From Desulfovibrio sp. Fe33 (lineage in GTDB: Bacteria; Desulfobacterota; Desulfovibrionia; Desulfovibrionales; Desulfovibrionaceae): a stretch of 64,000 nucleotides of DNA. Each line of letters starts with the position of its first letter. The first letter of the stretch is position 1. Position numbers and translations under genes: made by a program. The stretch spans positions 62,001 to 126,000 of the forward strand of contig NZ_JAQKGU010000003.1 in assembly GCF_028532725.1 (NCBI RefSeq), written 5' to 3'. The notes under the pieces are model-generated. The model ran no database searches and was not told where the DNA came from. It worked only from the letters and a program-made list of their open reading frames with translations. Shown here piece by piece: positions 8,503 to 16,472 of this stretch.

Positions 8503-8928
8503 GTGGGGGGGACGCATTGGAAGAACCCATGGCCGCAATTGATTAAATTAGCCGACAATTAAAATCTTGGAATATGCAAATAAAATAATGCCTCGGCTTT
8601 AGTCAGAGGAGGAAATCAACTCCCCGCCTTCGCGGCTAAACGCTGATGATAAAAAAACGCGCCGAAGGCGCATATATGGGATGCAAGGGTGCGAACCCTT
8701 GCCCGCCGGAGGCGAAATTACCTGACTATTGCCGCGAAGCGGCTTTCAACTCCTGATTTTCCTCTTCAGGGAGTAACGGCGAAATCCGAACTTGATGAAC
8801 ATCAAGGCTCAATCAAGGGCAGGCGTTGTGTCAATCTTGATATGAACGGAGATGACACAGGCCGCCAGCGATAGCCGGTTCCGAAGCTCTGGCCCCTAGC
8901 CCGACTTTCAAGAGTGTTTAACGGCAAC
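8503..8928. other. Gene-free stretch holding the dispersed repeat and extra hairpins
   Basis: I see no credible protein gene between the ppaC terminator and the dapA terminators. Apart from the repeat at 8651-8776, there are two further inverted repeats: CTTGATG/CATCAAG (8791-8797 with 8800-8806) and TGTGTCA/TGACACA (8827-8833 with 8853-8859). Short open frames here have no ribosome-binding site and no recognisable family. Confidence 0.5.
8651..8776 (-). repeat. Dispersed repeat, copy 1
   Basis: About 125 bases nearly identical to 31113-31239, in the same orientation, with roughly ten differences. It is built from small palindromes: GCGCC/GGCGC, GCAAGGG/CCCTTGC and GCCGC/GCGGC. Read on the minus strand it ends in GCGCC-TTC-GGCGC followed by a run of seven T, a complete intrinsic terminator. 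The minus strand is therefore given as the likely sense. Confidence 0.8.
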
Positions 8929-8958
8929 CAAAAAGGGACGGCTTTGGGGCCGTCCCTT
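8929..8958 (-). terminator. Second terminator downstream of dapA
   Basis: AAGGGACGGC and GCCGTCCCTT (8949-8958 with 8933-8942) form a ten-base stem with a six-base loop; on the minus strand it is followed by TTTTTGG. It stands in tandem with the terminator at 8973-9000. Confidence 0.75.
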
Positions 8959-8972
8959 CGGGGGAGATGACG

Positions 8973-9000
8973 AAAAAGGCCCCGGCAAAAGCCGAGGCCT
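8973..9000 (-). terminator. Terminator immediately after dapA
   Basis: On the minus strand GGCCTCGGC-TTTT-GCCGGGGCC (one G-T pair) is followed by five T. It begins within ten bases of the dapA stop. Confidence 0.85.
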
Positions 9001-9007
9001 TGGAATA

Positions 9008-9889
9008 TCACAAAAGACCGGCAGTTTTCAGCACGGCTTCCAGTTTGGGTTTGTTCTCGTCCAGCAGGGGAACGATAGGCAGACGGAACTGGGCGTCCTT
9101 GAAAATGCCCATCATGGCCAAGGCTGTCTTGACCGGGATGGGATTGGTCTCCATGAACATGGCGCGGTTGACCGGAGCCATCTTGAGGCTCAACTCAAGG
9201 GCCTTTTCGTGGTCCTTATCAAAAAAAGCGCTGCACATGTCGCTCATGGCCTTGGGCATGATGTTGGAGACGACGGAGATGACTCCGACGCCGCCCACGG
9301 CCAGCAGGGGCAGGACCGTGAAGTCGTCGCCGGACAGCAACTTGAAGTCGCGTCCGCAGAGCTCGACCACTTCGGCTCCCTGACAGAGATTGCCGGTCGC
9401 TTCCTTGACGGCGATGGCTTCGGGAACCGCGTCCTTGATCATCTTGAGGGTGGACGGCAGGCAGTTCAGGCCGGTCCGGCCGGGAACATTGTAGATGACC
9501 AAGGGCATGGAAGCTGCTTCGGCAATGGCTTTGAAGTGAGCCACCAAGCCGCCGGGGGTGGGCTTGTTGTAGTAGGGGGTGATCTGCAGGGCAGCGTCGG
9601 CTCCGGCATCCTTGGCCATCTTGGTCAGCTCAATGGCTTCCTTGGTGGAGTTGGATCCGGCTCCGGCGATAACGGGAACGCGGCCTTTGGTCTGGTCGAC
9701 GCAAATCTTGATGACCCGTCCCTGTTCCTCGTGGGACATGGTCGCCGCTTCTCCCGTGGTGCCGCAAGGCACCAGGCCGTCAATACCCTGCTCGATCTGC
9801 CATTCAATGAAATCGCGATAGGTCGGTTCGTCGACTTCGCCATCCTTGAAGGGCGTCGAGAGAGCTGTAAAAGCTCCTCTTAATTCCAT
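9008..9889 (-). CDS. dapA: 4-hydroxy-tetrahydrodipicolinate synthase
   Basis: Condenses pyruvate with aspartate semialdehyde, the first committed step to lysine and meso-diaminopimelate. The 293-residue protein has the GTTGE motif (Thr44, Thr45), catalytic Tyr133 in IYNVPGRTG and the Schiff-base Lys162 in AVKEATG, matching E. coli numbering within one. I prefer the second of two close ATGs (9889): AGGAGG at 9898-9903 is eight bases from it but only two bases from the ATG at 9895. It lies 49 bases after the UshA-like gene in the same direction, with no terminator between them. Confidence 0.97.
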   Translation of the reverse strand: MELRGAFTALSTPFKDGEVDEPTYRDFIEWQIEQGIDGLVPCGTTGEAATMSHEEQGRVIKICVDQTKGRVPVIAGAGSNSTKEAIELTKMAKDAGADAALQITPYYNKPTPGGLVAHFKAIAEAASMPLVIYNVPGRTGLNCLPSTLKMIKDAVPEAIAVKEATGNLCQGAEVVELCGRDFKLLSGDDFTVLPLLAVGGVGVISVVSNIMPKAMSDMCSAFFDKDHEKALELSLKMAPVNRAMFMETNPIPVKTALAMMGIFKDAQFRLPIVPLLDENKPKLEAVLKTAGLL

Positions 9890-9938
9890 CGTCATCTCCT
9901 CCTGAAGTATACGTAGCTATCCGGCATTTTCGCCGTTT

Positions 9939-10802
9939 CTATTCGAAGAGGGCGTTAATGTCCGGATTGTCCTTGATTGCGTCGTTCATGCCTACGGAAG
10001 CCGATGTATAATTCTTCGCTTCATCCCACGCAAATGAATTTTCTCTTTTCGGCCATTGCAGGACATTGACTTCGGATATGCTGCGCCCCTTATCATAGGG
10101 CCGGACCCACAGACAGCGGCCATCTGCCAGCACCCGTCCGTTGATGCCCGATCCGTTTCCGCTGCCGAAAAGCATGTCCGGCACGTACTCGGGATTTGAT
10201 TTGAGATAGGCGTTTTCCGCAACCCAGCCCCAGTCAGTCAGGGCGATGAGCAAATCCACCTTGCTACGATTCTCTCGTATTTGCTTCGAGAGACGGGTCA
10301 CAAGGTCTTGCGGAACTTCATCATCGGTCCCATTGGGCAGGGAAGGGAAACGCAGGAAGCCGATTTTGCGGCCGTCCTGTATCGTCACCACGGTGAAGGC
10401 CTCTTGCTCGGCGCTCTTTCTCCAGGATGGAAGTGGAACGTCGTCTTTTCGAAGAGCCTCGGCTTCCCTGGCGGAGAGCAGGCCGACGTCATAGCGCATG
10501 ACGTTGAACGCCTCGTTCAGAGCCGCCAAGGTTTGGCCGGGTTCCGGATCACCTGTCGGGCGCAGGAATTCCCAAGCTCCGGAAACCAGCAGTCTTGGGG
10601 CGTCGGTGCGGCGAACGTCCATAAAATACGTGGCCCGACGGGCCACCCCTCCGAGGGTTTTACCGCCTCAAGTGGGGCATGGCCGCACCGCGCCATACGT
10701 ATTCGCCGAATAAAGGATGGTCAGAACAGAACCCTGCGCGCGGGCGTCGCCGCACACAAGGATCAGAGCTGCCAGAAAAAGGCAGTATGAAAGTCGTCGC
10801 AT
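9939..10802 (-). CDS. UshA-like (seleno)protein with an in-frame UGA in a CPTU motif
   Basis: Exported protein resembling the N-terminal part of UshA/5'-nucleotidase-type metallophosphatases. From ATG 10802 it reads a signal peptide (MRRLSYCLFLAALILVCGDARA), then LTILYSANTYGAVRPCPT, then TGA at 10668-10670 (codon 45), then GGKTLGGVARRATYF and an uninterrupted frame to 9939, 287 residues in all. The TGA falls where relatives would have Cys, giving a Cys-Pro-Thr-Sec pair (residues 42-45). A perfect hairpin lies 21 bases after the TGA. The ATG is one base after the HU stop, so translation may be coupled. Without Sec insertion, only a 44-residue peptide, or a fragment from GTG 10646, would be made. 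The alternative is a nonsense mutation. Catalytic function is unknown. Confidence 0.72.
10630..10646 (-). promoter_or_regulatory. Candidate bacterial SECIS hairpin
   Basis: On the minus strand GTGGCCC-GTC-GGGCCAC forms a perfect seven-base stem with a three-base loop that begins with G. The loop is 28 bases after the UGA at 10668-10670. This fits the general bacterial SECIS model (a short upper stem, a small loop with G in the first two positions, roughly 16-37 bases from the UGA). A weaker hairpin (ACCCT-CGG-AGGG) lies closer to the UGA. Confidence 0.6.
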
Positions 10803-10803
10803 C

Positions 10804-11079
10804 CTACTGGTTGATATATTCCTTCAGCTCTTTGCCGGGACGGAAGAAAGGAAGCTTTTTGGGCTTGACCGATACGACGGTCCCGGTCTTGGGATTGCGT
10901 CCAGTGTACCCTTCGTAGTCCTTGATCTTGAAGCTGCCAAAACCGCGAATCTCCACACGGTCGCCGCGAAGCAGGGCTTCCTTGACCGAGTCCACGAAGG
11001 CGCCAACCACTTTGGTGGCCTCGTCAACGTGCATTTTCTTCTGTTCCGACAGAGCCTTGATCAATTCGCTCTTATTCAT
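10804..11079 (-). CDS. HU-family DNA-binding protein
   Basis: Small histone-like protein that bends DNA. I choose ATG 11079 (MNKSELIKALSEQ) over an upstream in-frame ATG because AGGGGGAA lies just before it and the product then has the usual 91 residues. The DNA-binding arm signature GFGSFKIKDYEGYTGRNPKTG and the conserved proline-containing FFRPGKELKE end are present. It is one of two HU genes in the window (the other is at 23907-24179) and is followed one base later by the UshA-like gene. Confidence 0.95.
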   Translation of the reverse strand: MNKSELIKALSEQKKMHVDEATKVVGAFVDSVKEALLRGDRVEIRGFGSFKIKDYEGYTGRNPKTGTVVSVKPKKLPFFRPGKELKEYINQ

Positions 11080-11169
11080 GGTGTTCCCCCTGAAACAGGC
11101 ATTTCCCGCTGGTCCCGACAATGGGCCTGCGAGGTAACTATAAAGGAATCAATTCCGTAATTCTCACTA

Positions 11170-11199
11170 ACTATGCCGAAAAATGGCTCTTTTCGTCAA
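11170..11199 (-). promoter_or_regulatory. Candidate sigma-70 promoter for the HU gene
   Basis: On the minus strand TTGACG (11194-11199) and CATAGT (11170-11175) are 18 bases apart, about 90 bases upstream of the HU start and downstream of the MinD-like stop. Confidence 0.45.
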
Positions 11200-11216
11200 C
11201 TATTATTTCCTGAATT

Positions 11217-12026
11217 TCATTCAGAGGGAAAATTTTTTAAAATGGGCCGTCCGGCGATGCGTTTCAGGTTGTCTTCACGGTAGCGAAGAAGCTTCTTGGC
11301 GATGCCGACGATATCCTTGCTGGCAGTAGTCTGCGGGGCGAATTTAAGGAGCGGGGTCTGGTGGCGAACGGCCTCGACCAGGGTTCGATCTTGATGCACG
11401 AAGCCGAGGCTGCGCAGCTCGATGTGCAGGAAATTGCGGCAGGCCGCGTCAAGCCTATCAAAGGTTTGCTTGGCCTCCTTGGCGCTGGTGGCCTGGTTGA
11501 TGAGCACCAGGAAATCTTTCACGTCGTGCTGGGTGGTCAGTACTTTAATCATGGCGTAGCTGTCTGTCAGCGAGGTCGGTTCCGGAGTGACGACCACCAC
11601 GCGTAGTTGGGTCAGCGAGGCCAGGGAAAGTACGGTGTGGCTGATGCCCGCTCCGAGATCAAGCATGAGAAAGTCGTATTCGCCTGCCAGGGTGATGAGT
11701 TTCTTGAATAGGATATCCTGGAGGTCTTCATCCATTTCAACCAACTCGGGGACGCCGCTGGTTGCGGGGAGCATGTCGAAGCCGTTTTCGATGGAGACCA
11801 GGACATCTTCGGCGTCCACCCCGGTTTGCAGCAGGTCATGCAGGTTGCGGTCGGGGGATATGCCGAGCAGGACATCAAGATTGGCCAGCCCGAGGTCGCA
11901 GTCCATGAGCAGGGACGTGATTTTCATGGCGTGCAGGGCATAACCCAGATTGAGAACTATATTGGTTTTGCCAACGCCGCCCTTGCCGCTCATGATCGAA
12001 AGGCTGAGTGTTTTGTTGTTGTTCAT
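11217..12026 (-). CDS. MinD/ParA-family ATPase, FlhG-like
   Basis: Deviant-Walker P-loop ATPase of the MinD/ParA group. The 269 residues carry the signature-lysine P-loop SGKGGVGKTN, the MDCDLGLANLDVLLG segment and FLMLDLGAG. The sequence is closer to FlhG/YlxH, which counts flagella at the pole, than to division-site MinD, and no minC or minE is nearby. There is no flhF neighbour either, so the flagellar role is inference; fliM occurs 25 kb away. It follows the GGDEF gene by 12 bases. Confidence 0.82.
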   Translation of the reverse strand: MNNNKTLSLSIMSGKGGVGKTNIVLNLGYALHAMKITSLLMDCDLGLANLDVLLGISPDRNLHDLLQTGVDAEDVLVSIENGFDMLPATSGVPELVEMDEDLQDILFKKLITLAGEYDFLMLDLGAGISHTVLSLASLTQLRVVVVTPEPTSLTDSYAMIKVLTTQHDVKDFLVLINQATSAKEAKQTFDRLDAACRNFLHIELRSLGFVHQDRTLVEAVRHQTPLLKFAPQTTASKDIVGIAKKLLRYREDNLKRIAGRPILKNFPSE

Positions 12027-12038
12027 TATACGTCTCCG

Positions 12039-12890
12039 TTATTTCCCGCCGAACAGGAACTGCTTTTCGTTGGCGTGAACCAGGGTGTCGTTGGGGACAT
12101 TGTCCGCAAAGGGGAGTCTGGATACCCTGATTTGATCCTTGCCAGCGGCTTTGGCGTCGTAGAGGGCGCCATCCGCCATTTCGATCAGTTCCTTGTCAGT
12201 GATATTCACGCTCCCCTTGTAGCAGGTGAGACCGATGGAGCAAGTGACGTTGAAGGTCTCGCTGCCATCCGGAGCGGTGAATTCCAGTTGCCTGAACTCG
12301 CCGAGCAGGCGGTCGAGCATCTGTTGCGCCCGGACCACACCGGACCCGGCCATGACCAGGGCGAACTCTTCGCCACCGAACCTGGCGGCCAGGTCGTAGC
12401 GTCGGGTGGTTGCCTTGAGATGCCCTGCAAATGCGCGGAGAACCTCGTCGCCCTTGGAGTGCCCGTAGGTGTCGTTGACGCTCTTGAAGTCGTCCAGATC
12501 GAAAATGGCCAGCGAAAGCGGGGTGCGCGCACGTTTGGACCGTTCGATCTCGATATCCAGAATACGGTCGAAGGCACGACGGTTGGCCAGTCCCGTGAGG
12601 GGATCGTGATCGGTCTGGTAGGCCAGTTTTTCCAGGGTTTCCTGGAAGCGCTTGAGATTCGGGTAGGCATCGCTGTCGATGGGCAGCGAGAGCCATTGCC
12701 CGAGGTCGTGTTCGGCGGCAAAGGCGTCCCAATCCTCGGGCGACATTCCATTGAGGAGCCGGAAGATCCAGACAGCCTGGTCGAGAGGCGCGGTGCACTC
12801 GTTGTAATGCTCGCACAGCTCCTTCTGGAGCGAAGAGAGTTCCGAAGCGAGCGCCGGCTCGGGGAAGTTAATCTTTTTGTCCGTGGGCAT
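12039..12890 (-). CDS. GGDEF-domain diguanylate cyclase
   Basis: Soluble enzyme predicted to make cyclic di-GMP from two GTP. An N-terminal helical region of about 105 residues without a recognisable sensor family precedes a complete GGDEF domain (DPLTGLANRRAFD at its start). The active site reads GGEEF and the upstream RRYD supplies the RxxD product-inhibition site five residues before it, so it should be active and feedback-controlled. Its start overlaps the 3' end of prfB by 23 bases, pointing to translational coupling. The MinD-like gene follows; both could affect motility. Confidence 0.93.
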   Translation of the reverse strand: MPTDKKINFPEPALASELSSLQKELCEHYNECTAPLDQAVWIFRLLNGMSPEDWDAFAAEHDLGQWLSLPIDSDAYPNLKRFQETLEKLAYQTDHDPLTGLANRRAFDRILDIEIERSKRARTPLSLAIFDLDDFKSVNDTYGHSKGDEVLRAFAGHLKATTRRYDLAARFGGEEFALVMAGSGVVRAQQMLDRLLGEFRQLEFTAPDGSETFNVTCSIGLTCYKGSVNITDKELIEMADGALYDAKAAGKDQIRVSRLPFADNVPNDTLVHANEKQFLFGGK

Positions 12891-13987
12891 GGATGAATAA
12901 TAGGTAGTTTCTGATCATTTCGTCCAGATCCCCATCCAAAAAGGCGTCCACGTTGCCGCTTTCGCAGTTGGATCGGTGGTCCTTTATCAGGCGATACGGT
13001 TGCAGCGTGTACGTCCGTATCTGGCTTCCCCAGGCGATGGCTCCCTTGGACTGGTAGTCCTGCCTGCGGCTTTCTTCGATCTTCTTGAGCTCCTGTTCGT
13101 ACAGGCGGGCCTTCACCAGGCGCAAAGCGGTGGCCTTGTTGCGGTGCTGGGACTTTTCGTTTTGGCACTGGGCCACGATGCCCGTGGGGATGTGCGTGAT
13201 GCGCACGGCCGAGCTGGTCTTGTTCACCGACTGGCCGCCGGGGCCGCTCGATCGGAATGTGTCGATGCGCAGGTCCTCGTCCCGGACTTCGATTTCGATG
13301 TCGTCATCCATGTCGGGATAGACGTCGACCGAAGCGAAGGAGGTATGCCGCCTGCCCGAAGAATCGAAGGGGGAAATGCGGATGAGCCGATGGACGCCGG
13401 TTTCGCCTTTGAGCAAACCGTAGGCGAACAGTCCTTCGATTTGAAGGGTCACGGACTTGACGCCCGCTTCGTCGCCCGCCTGGTAGTCGAGTTGCGTGAC
13501 CTTGAATCCCTTGCGTTCGGCGTAGCGGTTGTACATGCGCAGGAGCATTTCGACCCAGTCCTGGGATTCGACGCCGCCCGCGCCGGGATGGATTTCGAGG
13601 ATGGCGTCGCCCTTGTCGTGCTCGAAAGCGAACATGGTCGCCAATTCAGTGCCGGACAGCCGCTCCCTGAGCAGGCCGACCTGCTGATTCAGGGCGGCCA
13701 GGGATTCTTCCTCAGGATTTTCGTGGGCAAGTTCGAGCCATGCGTCCAGGTCGTCCTTTGCTTCGGACAATCTGTTATACATTTCGAGCTTGGAAGAAAG
13801 CTGGCTCTTTTCCTTGAGCAGCGGAGTGAGCGCTTCGGGGTTGTCCCAGGCCCCGGGCTTGGAGATCTCTTTTTCTATCTCGTCGAGCCGCGTTTTGGTC
13901 TCGGCATAGTCAAAGACGCCCCCAAAGGGATTCGTATTGTTCGATGAGATCCGCGGAGGCGGCTTTGAGTTCGGGATATTCCAACAT
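12868..13987 (-). CDS. prfB: Peptide chain release factor 2, made by programmed +1 frameshift
   Basis: Terminates translation at UGA and UAA. The zero frame starts at ATG 13987 ([19 protein letters not shown]) and stops at TGA 13910-13912 after 25 codons; shifting +1 at CTT-TGA-C continues with [11 protein letters not shown] to the stop at 12868, giving about 372 residues. The RF2-specific SPF tripeptide ([11 protein letters not shown]) and the catalytic GGQ (GPGGQSVNK) are present. The ATG overlaps the lnt stop in TAATG. RF2 level is thus autoregulated as in E. coli. Annotation from the internal ATG at 13782 would lose the N-terminal domain. Confidence 0.97.
13909..13924 (-). promoter_or_regulatory. 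RF2 programmed frameshift signal
   Basis: On the minus strand a Shine-Dalgarno-like GGGGG stands three bases before CTT-TGA-C, the same arrangement as the E. coli prfB site. The UGA is codon 26. Confidence 0.95.
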
Positions 13988-15504
13988 TATTCAGTGATTC
14001 CTTTATTTCGTCTGGCAGCATAGGCGATAAAGCCGAAGGCGGCCACGGTCATGACGTACACGAATATCTCCAGCCTGCGGCTGACGGCATGATACACGGT
14101 ATTCGCCGAGAGGGCAGCGATTTTCATGCTGAGGTTTTCCGCCCGGAACTGTTCGGCCTGCGCGGCCCTGCGTCCCACCGGATCGATGAAGGCGGAGATT
14201 CCGGTGTTGGTGCAGCGCGCCAGCCAGCGTCCCTGCTCCACGGCCCGCATGGTCGCCAAGTCGAGGTGCTGCCCGGGAGCGGATGTGTTGCCGAACCAGG
14301 CGTCGTTGCTGATGTTCACCAGCACGTTTGCACCGCGCTCCACCTGTTGCTGGGCCAGCTCCGGGAAGATGGCTTCATAGCAGATGAGCATCCCCAGCGC
14401 AACGCCGTTGAGTTTGAGCGGCCTGTTGTTCTCGCCCGCCTGGAAATTGCCCGCTGCCTGGACCAGCTTTTCGAAGGGCACCCATTTCTCGAAAGGCATG
14501 TATTCGCCGAACGGGACCAAATGCTCCTTGTCGTAATACTGTGTGGTTCGCCCTGTCGAATCCATGAGCCAGGCGCGATTGTAGAGAACGTAGGCGTTGG
14601 TTTTCGTGTCGGTCACGCGATAGGCGGGCGAGCCTGCGATGATCGGAGTTCCGGTCTCGCGGGCCAGGATTTCAACCGCCTTGCGATGGGGAGTCTGCTC
14701 CTGAAGATAGAAGGGCATGGCCGTTTCAGGCCAGATAACGACCTCTGGGTGTTCGGCAGTGATGGCCTCGATGCTCAGCTTACCGTATTTTTTGATAGTT
14801 TCCGCCTGGTAGGAGGGAACCCACTTTTCTCCCTGGTCAACATTGCCCTGCACCATGCTGACCATGTAGTCGCGGTTGCCGACATTGAAGGTGGCGGTCC
14901 GGTAGAAACCGAAGCCCGAGATGAAGGCGGCCAGGCCCACGGCCAGCCAGAGAGAACTGCGGTATGTCGAACAGAGCAGGATGGCCGTGGCCAAGGCGGC
15001 GAACACGCCGGACAGGCCGAAAGCTCCGACAAGCGATGCTCCCTGCACGGCAAAAGGCCAGGACGCGAAGGCCGAGGACAGTGTCATCCAGGGAAAGCCG
15101 GAAAACAGGCTGCCCATGAGCATTTCCATGCTTGACCAGGCGAATCCGGCCAGGAGGCAAAGGGGAATGCCGTCGATGAGCTTCCCCGCGTGATGGATGC
15201 CATAGGAGAAAAGTCCGAAATACAGGCCGATAAACGCGGCCAGAAGAACCGGGCAGGGCAGGGCCACAAACCACGGGAGGCCTCCGTATATCTGTACCGG
15301 AATGACCATCCAGTAGAAGCAACCCGTGGCGGCGAGCGTTCCCGCCAGCCAGCCGTATCGGAAGCTGCGCCCGCCGGAGGTGGCCCGCAACCCTATCCAG
15401 GCCAACCCCAGAGGGAAGGCGAGCGCGGCCAGGGGGAAATGGAAAAGGGGATTGGCGAATCCTATCCAGGCCCCCACGGTCGCAAGAAGAACCAGCTTGA
15501 GCAC
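13987..15504 (-). CDS. lnt: Apolipoprotein N-acyltransferase
   Basis: Inner-membrane enzyme that adds the third acyl chain to lipoproteins. The 505 residues begin with a block of hydrophobic helices (to about residue 205) and continue with a nitrilase-like domain. The catalytic triad is visible: Glu260 in WPETAMPF, Lys326 in YDKEHLVPFGE and Cys375 in LICYEAIFPE. One more helix lies at the C-terminus. It follows corC by three bases and overlaps prfB, the corC-lnt pairing being common in proteobacteria. Confidence 0.97.
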   Translation of the reverse strand: MLKLVLLATVGAWIGFANPLFHFPLAALAFPLGLAWIGLRATSGGRSFRYGWLAGTLAATGCFYWMVIPVQIYGGLPWFVALPCPVLLAAFIGLYFGLFSYGIHHAGKLIDGIPLCLLAGFAWSSMEMLMGSLFSGFPWMTLSSAFASWPFAVQGASLVGAFGLSGVFAALATAILLCSTYRSSLWLAVGLAAFISGFGFYRTATFNVGNRDYMVSMVQGNVDQGEKWVPSYQAETIKKYGKLSIEAITAEHPEVVIWPETAMPFYLQEQTPHRKAVEILARETGTPIIAGSPAYRVTDTKTNAYVLYNRAWLMDSTGRTTQYYDKEHLVPFGEYMPFEKWVPFEKLVQAAGNFQAGENNRPLKLNGVALGMLICYEAIFPELAQQQVERGANVLVNISNDAWFGNTSAPGQHLDLATMRAVEQGRWLARCTNTGISAFIDPVGRRAAQAEQFRAENLSMKIAALSANTVYHAVSRRLEIFVYVMTVAAFGFIAYAARRNKGITE

Positions 15505-15507
15505 GGC

Positions 15508-16329
15508 TTACATTTGCCCCAGAGGTTCGACCTTGATGGTCCAGATCTGACGCTCGTCGGCTTCCATGATGGAGAACCGCCATCCGGAGAAAGTGTAAAG
15601 CGCGCCCGGCTCGGGAATACGTCCGGCCATGGCGGCCAGGTAGCCCCCGATGGAGTCCACTTCCTCGCTTTCAAGGTCGAGACCGAACTTGCGGTTGACA
15701 TCCTCAAGGGGCGCACGGCCAGAGACCATGAAGGTGCCGTCCGGGAAATCCTGGATTTCGTCGGGACGCTGTTCATCGTATTCGTCAGAAATCTCGCCGA
15801 CGATTTCTTCGAGCACATCCTCCATGGTTACCATGCCGGACGTTCCGCCGTACTCGTCCTGAACGATGGCCATGTGGAGCTTTTCCCGCTTGAAGTAGGC
15901 GAGCACCTCGTCCAGGGGCTTGTCCTCGGCCACAAAGAAGGCGGGCCGCAGAAGCTCCATCACGGACCGGTCCAATTCCCCCTTGAGCAGAGGCTCGAGG
16001 AGGTCCTTGGCGTGGACCACTCCGAAGATGTGATCCTTGTTGTCCTGGTAGATGGGGATGCGCGAGTGGGCGCCCTGGGTGAAGATGAGCTCGGCCACGT
16101 CCTTGACCGTGCTTGCCGCGTCGGCGCACACCATGTCCGTCCGTGGGACCATGATCTCTTCCACGAGCTTTTGGTCCAGTCCCAGAACGTTCAGGAGCAT
16201 GGAAACCTCGTGGCTTTCCAGCTCGCCGTCAGCCTTGGCTTCGAGGATGTGCTCCTCTATCTGATGATCGTTATTGCCAAATAATTTCTTGAAGATAGTA
16301 CGAAATCGACTGTCGGAACCTTCGTCCAA
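15508..16329 (-). CDS. CorC/HlyC-family CBS-domain protein
   Basis: Cytoplasmic protein with an N-terminal helix region, two CBS repeats (VPRTDMVCADAAST onward, then FVAEDKPLDEVL) and the C-terminal CorC_HlyC transporter-associated domain (ISDEYDEQ to the end). It lacks the DUF21 membrane domain, so it resembles CorC/YbeX of E. coli rather than the membrane-bound homologues. YbeX has been linked to Mg/Co resistance and ribosome metabolism; the role here is not shown. It heads the corC-lnt-prfB run. Confidence 0.9.
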   Translation of the reverse strand: MDEGSDSRFRTIFKKLFGNNDHQIEEHILEAKADGELESHEVSMLLNVLGLDQKLVEEIMVPRTDMVCADAASTVKDVAELIFTQGAHSRIPIYQDNKDHIFGVVHAKDLLEPLLKGELDRSVMELLRPAFFVAEDKPLDEVLAYFKREKLHMAIVQDEYGGTSGMVTMEDVLEEIVGEISDEYDEQRPDEIQDFPDGTFMVSGRAPLEDVNRKFGLDLESEEVDSIGGYLAAMAGRIPEPGALYTFSGWRFSIMEADERQIWTIKVEPLGQM

Positions 16330-16409
16330 GACCAGACTCCTTGAAGGGGTTCAAAACGATGCGCATGGCGCAGATCCTTTTTCGTGCGAATGTCGCATCG
16401 ATATTCATG

Positions 16410-16438
16410 TATTTAGACAGACTGCGACACCCTGTCAA
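16410..16438 (-). promoter_or_regulatory. Candidate sigma-70 promoter for corC-lnt-prfB
   Basis: On the minus strand a perfect TTGACA (16433-16438) is 17 bases from TAAATA (16410-16415), 80 bases before the corC ATG. The -10 is a weak match. Confidence 0.5.
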
Positions 16439-16442
16439 CTCG

Positions 16443-16472
16443 CGAAAATGAACGGTCTGTTACGATAGACCG
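16443..16472 (-). terminator. Weak terminator-like hairpin at the end of mnmG
   Basis: CGGTCT/AGACCG (16453-16458 with 16467-16472) overlaps the mnmG stop codon; the minus strand then reads TTCATTTTC. The six-base stem makes this only a possible terminator. Confidence 0.35.

Noticed and set aside
8689-8874. Short plus-strand frame in repeat copy 1 (with a similar peptide in copy 2 at 31059-31382)
   Set aside because: The shared peptide follows from the DNA repeat. The flanking parts differ, there is no ribosome-binding site, and the frame in copy 2 runs into cobD out of frame.
8802-9011. Minus-strand frame of 69 codons beside dapA
   Set aside because: It covers both dapA terminators and the structured gap; no family or start signal.
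9939-10646. A separate gene starting at GTG 10646
   Set aside because: The frame upstream encodes a signal peptide and conserved N-terminus interrupted only by one TGA in a CxxC position, so the true start is at 10802.
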